64,000 bases of DNA, taken from positions 87,249-151,248 of the forward strand of contig NZ_JACJHX010000008.1 of assembly GCF_014138605.1 (NCBI RefSeq). Reading direction: 5' to 3'. Both the position numbers and the translations under genes were made by a program. This document shows positions 60,415 to 64,000 of the stretch, piece by piece; positions within the stretch are counted from its first letter, which is position 1; each line of letters begins with the position of its first letter. The stretch comes from Peribacillus huizhouensis. GTDB taxonomy: Bacteria; Bacillota; Bacilli; Bacillales; DSM-1321. The notes under the pieces are model-generated. The model saw only the letters and a list, made by a program, of their open reading frames with translations, had not been told where the DNA came from and did no database searches.

Positions 60415-60652
60415 TTTGCCTCGCCTCCAATTCGTCTAAATAATCGTTCACTGCCTGCGTAAGGTTAAAGTTTTCGTCCGGATTGTTCGTGATGGTAAAT
60501 TCCCGCGTTTCGTCCGTCGTAAATAAGTCGAACGCGACTACTTTCCTAAATCCGGGATGTATCGTCGGTCGCACGTACCTCACTCTTCCGATATTTGCGC
60601 AACGTTTCATAATTGCGTTTAGTTCGCTAACCGTCGTTCCTTTGCGTGCCAT
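60401..60652 (-). CDS. Small hypothetical protein
   Basis: 83 residues from ATG 60652, AAAGGAGG upstream. ARKGTTVSELNAIMKRCA at the start and a helical C-terminus. Not recognised. Confidence 0.68.
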   Translation of the reverse strand: MARKGTTVSELNAIMKRCANIGRVRYVRPTIHPGFRKVVAFDLFTTDETREFTITNNPDENFNLTQAVNDYLDELEARQNDEV

Positions 60653-60866
60653 TATTATCAACCTCCTTTATTAAGCCGTACCTACGTAATTTTCCGAGTT
60701 CATATTCGTCAACCCTACGCTTACCTCCACATTTATTACAGCGAAGAATAAAATAATCCTCGATATCGACGGAAGTCCCTGCGTTAAAATATCCCGCCTC
60801 ATAGTCCGCTAAAAACCACGTATGCACACACTCGGTGGCTTCGGGTTTCTTTTTCCTGAACCACAC
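60627..60866 (-). CDS. Small zinc-ribbon protein
   Basis: 79 residues, GTG start with GAGGGGCGG upstream. TECVHTWFLADYE, then ILRCNKCGGKRRVDEYE: C-x2-H plus C-x2-C zinc site. Function unknown. Confidence 0.72.
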   Translation of the reverse strand: MWFRKKKPEATECVHTWFLADYEAGYFNAGTSVDIEDYFILRCNKCGGKRRVDEYELGKLRRYGLIKEVDNNGTQRNDG

Positions 60867-60970
60867 AATTACCGCCCCTCTCGCGCCGTTTTAGCGCTTG
60901 TATTCCCTCCGTTACCTTTTATATCAGTTGCGTATTATAACGTCTGTATGGCGCTAATGCGCCGTTAAAA

Positions 60971-61378
60971 CTATGCGTTAATGCCTTCGATTTTGATTCC
61001 GTACAATTCAGCGAAATCTTTTACGCCGCTTATATATCCGCTTGAATAGCGTTCCTGCATTTGCTCCGCCCTGTCTAGCGTTTTTCCCTCGTAAAACCAA
61101 ACTACGTTCTCGTGAACTCGGAAATTTTCGAGCATCTTTTCTTCCGGCGTTTTTTCCATGACGTATCCGTTTACGAGTGCGGAAAGGAGTTCGTTATTAC
61201 GTTTCTCAGCGCATTCAAGCCGCCAGTCGTTAATTACGTTTAAATACTTGTTAAGTCCACTAGCGCCGAAACCTTGTTTTACTCCGACATTTTGAGCAAT
61301 ATACATCGTTGATATTCCGATTTCTCGTAGTTCCTCGATTGCCTCCGCCACTTCTTTCGGTAAATTTACGAGTTTCAA
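60971..61378 (-). CDS. DUF1642-like protein (copy 2)
   Basis: 135 residues. LVNGYVMEKTPEEKMLENF and a C-terminal SGYISGVKDFAELYGIKIEG are shared with the next gene upstream, so the two arose by duplication. DUF1642 proteins are common in phage early regions; function unknown. Confidence 0.7.
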   Translation of the reverse strand: MKLVNLPKEVAEAIEELREIGISTMYIAQNVGVKQGFGASGLNKYLNVINDWRLECAEKRNNELLSALVNGYVMEKTPEEKMLENFRVHENVVWFYEGKTLDRAEQMQERYSSGYISGVKDFAELYGIKIEGINA

Positions 61379-61743
61379 TATTCGCCAACTCCTTCGATTT
61401 TGATTCCGAGAAGGTCGAGTGTTCTAACAACAGCCGCGGATACTCCGTCCTCATATCCATCGCAATAGCTTCCGTCAGTAAACTTACATGCGGCGTACCT
61501 TTCATAATATTCCCGAACCTTTTCTTCGCCAGACTTTTCGACTTGGTATCCGTTAACTAGTGCGGTCAAAATATCGTCCGGATAGCTGTGATAATAACTA
61601 CGGACTGTTTCGAGGTCCTTATGTTCGAAAGCTTCTTCGAAGACAATTGCGATAATGATTCCGGAGTTGTTAAATCCGTCCTTGCGTAATTCTTCGACGG
61701 CTGTTGCGACGTCCTTTGGTAGCGTAATAGTTTCGTTGGTCAT
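61375..61743 (-). CDS. DUF1642-like protein (copy 1)
   Basis: 122 residues from ATG 61743 with GAGGAGGAATAACG upstream. LVNGYQVEKSGEEKVREYY and DLLGIKIEGVG parallel the copy downstream. Four-base overlap with it. Confidence 0.7.
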   Translation of the reverse strand: MTNETITLPKDVATAVEELRKDGFNNSGIIIAIVFEEAFEHKDLETVRSYYHSYPDDILTALVNGYQVEKSGEEKVREYYERYAACKFTDGSYCDGYEDGVSAAVVRTLDLLGIKIEGVGEY

Positions 61744-61745
61744 CG

Positions 61746-61922
61746 TTATTCCTCCTCGCACAGTATCATTAGTGCCTTGCGTAAATCAGATTTACGGACT
61801 TCAAACGTGTGACCTTCGTGATTGATTTCTATATAGCCCGCTTGCCAGCTTTCTTCCATACGGACCTTGTCTGATGAGTAATCCGTGTGTGCTGACGTCG
61901 GGATCTCGATTTTAATAACCAT
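61746..61922 (-). CDS. Small early protein (58 aa)
   Basis: ATG 61922 with AGGAGGTATACGAA upstream; 58 codons. MVIKIEIPTSAHTDYSSDKV and WQAGYIEINHEGHTFEVRKS. Two bases separate it from the next start. Not recognised. Confidence 0.72.
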   Translation of the reverse strand: MVIKIEIPTSAHTDYSSDKVRMEESWQAGYIEINHEGHTFEVRKSDLRKALMILCEEE

Positions 61923-62150
61923 TTCGTATACCTCCTTATATTAAGTTCAAGAGATTGCGTCCTCACGTCCGCCAATTCTTTTATTACTTATCCGCTGGTC
62001 TTTAATGTAAAATCTTAGCGAAAATGGAATATATAGTTAGCAGTGCGATAGCGCTGCAATCTTTTAGTTTAGATAAATGAGTATAGTTAATTGAGTATAG
62101 TTTGTCTTCAAACTGTGAAGTACCCGGTATCGTAATTTGAACCCCCGCCT

Positions 62151-62486
62151 TCAAATATCGTCAAACGTACTTGGCGGATCTACTAATTGGTAAATATTCG
62201 AAGTCTGACTCCCATCGGACCTATACCTTGTTTCAGCATCAATTACGCCAACCTCCTGTAATTTCTTCAACGCACCTCGAACGGTATTCTCCGAGCAGTA
62301 GCATTTCTTCGCCAACGTCTTTATCGACGGGTAGGAATCTTTCGTAGTATTGTCCGCATACATACAAAGCATCGTATATACGAGTTTCTGTATCGGCTTA
62401 TCTAAAACAACCTCGTCATTTAAGACGGATTTTGTAACTTGTGCAAATTTCCGCTTTCTAAAATCTACTACTAGCCGTTCTGTCAC
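62151..62486 (-). CDS. Helix-turn-helix protein, first gene of the early operon
   Basis: 111 residues from GTG 62486, which has AAAGGAGG at 7 nt; earlier TTG starts overlap the ribosome site. PSIKTLAKKCYCSENTVRGA then LKKLQEVGVID is a winged-helix region like those of phage replication initiators or regulators. Two phage-type promoters lie upstream. Confidence 0.78.
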   Translation of the reverse strand: MTERLVVDFRKRKFAQVTKSVLNDEVVLDKPIQKLVYTMLCMYADNTTKDSYPSIKTLAKKCYCSENTVRGALKKLQEVGVIDAETRYRSDGSQTSNIYQLVDPPSTFDDI

Positions 62487-62536
62487 CGCCAAACCTCCTT
62501 TCAAGTAATTGAAGTCGCCCCTGCAAATATCGCCCT

Positions 62537-62572
62537 TAATGTATATGTCGCATCAGATAACGGCCTCGCGCA
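62537..62572 (-). promoter_or_regulatory. Phage-specific promoter motif, site 5 (early operon)
   Basis: Minus strand: TGCGCG, 15 bases, GCGACATA, then TACATTAAG. Boxes at 62567-62572 and 62544-62551. Confidence 0.72.
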
Positions 62573-62595
62573 CTTTTAGCGAAATTTATTCGACC

Positions 62596-62632
62596 TTACT
62601 TACTATGCCGCACGAGTTCGGAGTTTCGCGCA
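62596..62632 (-). promoter_or_regulatory. Phage-specific promoter motif, site 6 (early operon, tandem)
   Basis: Minus strand: TGCGCG, 15 bases, GCGGCATA, then GTAAGTAA. Boxes at 62627-62632 and 62604-62611. Closest to site 4. Confidence 0.75.
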
Positions 62633-62635
62633 CAC

Positions 62636-62664
62636 AAAAAAAGACGCCACCCGAAGGTAACGCC
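62636..62664 (-). terminator. Minus-strand terminator just upstream of the tandem promoters
   Basis: Minus strand: GGCGTTACC, TTCG, GGTGGCGTC (nine pairs) and T7. It blocks antisense transcription entering from the integrase side and insulates the operon. Confidence 0.8.
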
Positions 62665-62729
62665 AATTTACGAAATATGTTAGAATAACGCTATGGAAAT
62701 CTGCGCAGGTATATTAGGAGGAATTATCT

Positions 62730-63851
62730 GTGGCAGTATCATTTAACGAAGAAACAGGAAATTGGGATTTCGTAATCAGTGCGGGACGTAATCCGCTTAC
62801 TGGAAGACGGAAGCAAGTTAGACGAAGAGGTTTCGCAACAAAAGGCGAAGCCGAGGAAGCGTATTTAAAGGTAAAGGCGGAGCTTAAATCTGAAAGTTTT
62901 CTCGACAAGTCTACGATGACTTACGAGAAGTTTATGGAGGAGTATTTGGCGGAACGCCGGATTTCTCTCCAACGCTCGACCTTCGAAACTCACTTGACGT
63001 ATTACGAAAATAACATCAAGCCGGCAATAGGCAAGCTACGGCTGCAAGAAATACAATATTCGCACATACAGACGTTCGTTAACGCGTTAGTTGGTCAGGA
63101 ATACTCGGCAAACACCGTTCATCTAGTATTTCGCATCATCTACGGATCACTAAAGAAAGCCAAACAACGCCAAATTATTAAGGAGAATCCTGCCGAAGGT
63201 ATCACGCTACCCAAACGGGGTCGGCGCGAAATGAATATATGGACGCTCGATCAGGTCAACTATTTCTTGCAAGAGGCGCCACACATTGCGCGAGTCACCC
63301 GCTGTCTTATTGGATTTCAGTTCGGCTTACTCGCAGGCTTACGTCAGGGCGAAATAATGGGATTACGCTGGAAGGATATCGACTTTGACCGAAAAATAGT
63401 CTACGTAAGGCAGACCGTCACGCAGGCGGCCGAAATTAAGCCCGGCGCTAAAAACGAATCGAGCATACGCTCAGTTACGATACCCGACCGCTTAGTCGAA
63501 GAACTGCGAAAGCACCGCAAACTAATCGAGTGGGAAAAGAGCCATTGCCGGACCACCTATCGCGACAATGACCTCGTCCTCCCTACTCGCGACGGATCGC
63601 CAATGATCCCGCGGAACTTTCGAAAGGAGTTCTACAATTTGGCGGACAAGCTCGGGTTGCCGAAGATTCGCTTTCATGACACGCGCCATACGCATGCAAC
63701 GCTCCTTATCGAGCAGAACGTAAACGTAAAGCTAATCGCCGAACGACTGGGCCACCGCGACATTGAGACTACGTTAAATACTTATTCGCATGTCCTGCCA
63801 AATATGCAGCGTTCAGTGAGCGAAAAGTTGGACGAAATACTCGATTTTTAG
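62730..63851 (+). CDS. int: Phage integrase, tyrosine recombinase
   Basis: 373 residues, GTG start with AGGAGG upstream. N-terminal arm-binding domain (RNPLTGRRKQVRRRGFATK), SAM-like core-binding domain, then the catalytic domain: Arg in AGLRQGEIMGL, HDTRHTHATLL (His/Arg), LGHRDIETTL and the nucleophile in NTYSHVL. Catalyses integration and, with an excisionase, excision. No excisionase gene was recognised. Confidence 0.95.
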   Translation: MAVSFNEETGNWDFVISAGRNPLTGRRKQVRRRGFATKGEAEEAYLKVKAELKSESFLDKSTMTYEKFMEEYLAERRISLQRSTFETHLTYYENNIKPAIGKLRLQEIQYSHIQTFVNALVGQEYSANTVHLVFRIIYGSLKKAKQRQIIKENPAEGITLPKRGRREMNIWTLDQVNYFLQEAPHIARVTRCLIGFQFGLLAGLRQGEIMGLRWKDIDFDRKIVYVRQTVTQAAEIKPGAKNESSIRSVTIPDRLVEELRKHRKLIEWEKSHCRTTYRDNDLVLPTRDGSPMIPRNFRKEFYNLADKLGLPKIRFHDTRHTHATLLIEQNVNVKLIAERLGHRDIETTLNTYSHVLPNMQRSVSEKLDEILDF

Positions 63852-64000
63852 CTGTGATTGTGACCGGAAGCGTGACCTCACATGTGACCGCACAGTATTT
63901 CGAGTGACTTCGAGCCAAAGGTCGCCTCCATATCCGACGAAGCAACCTTAATTCAAAACGTAGAAATGGCCATTACAACGAAAAACATGAAATCTATCCA
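63852..64000. other. Region after the integrase with GTGACC repeats; possible attachment-site arm
   Basis: GTGACC occurs three times within 35 bases (TTGTGACCGG, GCGTGACCTC, ATGTGACCGC). Repeats of this kind next to int may be integrase arm sites. No core or tRNA end was identified, and the window ends here. Confidence 0.35.

Overview
The window is most of the genome of a temperate, contractile-tailed (myovirus-type, PBSX/skin-like) bacteriophage of a Bacillales-type Firmicute. The evidence is a full xkd-like tail cassette with a sheath protein, SPP1-like portal and holin genes, strong AGGAGG ribosome binding sites, and a tyrosine integrase. No rRNA, tRNA or host housekeeping gene was seen. 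Both ends are cut: the gene at base 1 runs off the left edge, and the right edge lies just beyond the integrase. Almost everything is on the minus strand. I cannot name the host genus.

Layout, in minus-strand transcription order (right to left). At 62.7-63.9 kb is the plus-strand integrase. From 62.5 to 53.7 kb run small early proteins, a DnaC-type loader, a DnaB-type helicase and a TOPRIM primase. From 53.7 to 51.0 kb is the decision region: two small plus-strand Xre-type regulators, a divergent AimR-like receptor, an overlapping AimP-like secreted peptide gene, and a sigma-like factor. From 50.8 to 34.7 kb are an ssDNA-binding protein, a PDDEXK nuclease, DNA polymerase A, a Cas4/RecB-like nuclease, a RuvC-like resolvase, ribonucleotide reductase with a flavodoxin, PhoH, ThyX and NTP-pyrophosphatase genes. 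From 34.3 to 30.4 kb are two DNA methyltransferases, a sigma-region-4-like protein and a RepL-like initiator. From 30.0 to 26.6 kb are TerS and TerL, separated by a small recombinase. From 26.6 to 5.1 kb are portal, MuF protein, tailspike, acetyltransferase, scaffold, capsid, connectors, sheath, tube, frameshifted chaperone, homing endonuclease, tape measure, baseplate and fibres. From 5.1 to 3.3 kb is the lysis module. From 3.0 to 1 kb is an unusual cassette with a VirB2-like pilin candidate, a membrane-anchored M23 peptidase and a HerA/VirB4-like ATPase.

Two regulatory findings stand out. First, the 405-residue RRNPP protein at 51927-53144 resembles the arbitrium receptor AimR and is followed by an overlapping 40-codon secreted peptide gene, as aimP is. 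Second, six sites share the strict minus-strand architecture TGCGCG-N15-GCGRCATA. They lie upstream of the sigma-like gene, the replication operon, phoH and the homing endonuclease. An extended -10 promoter with a 12-bp inverted repeat sits between aimP and the sigma-like gene. I therefore propose, as inference, a cascade in which peptide signalling controls a phage sigma factor that fires a dedicated promoter class.

Other notable points: two genes whose only well-placed starts are AUU and AUC; one gene split by an in-frame TAG; a series of 22-50-residue peptides, mostly hydrophobic, too short for ordinary ORF calling; and iteron-like repeats beside the RepL-like gene.
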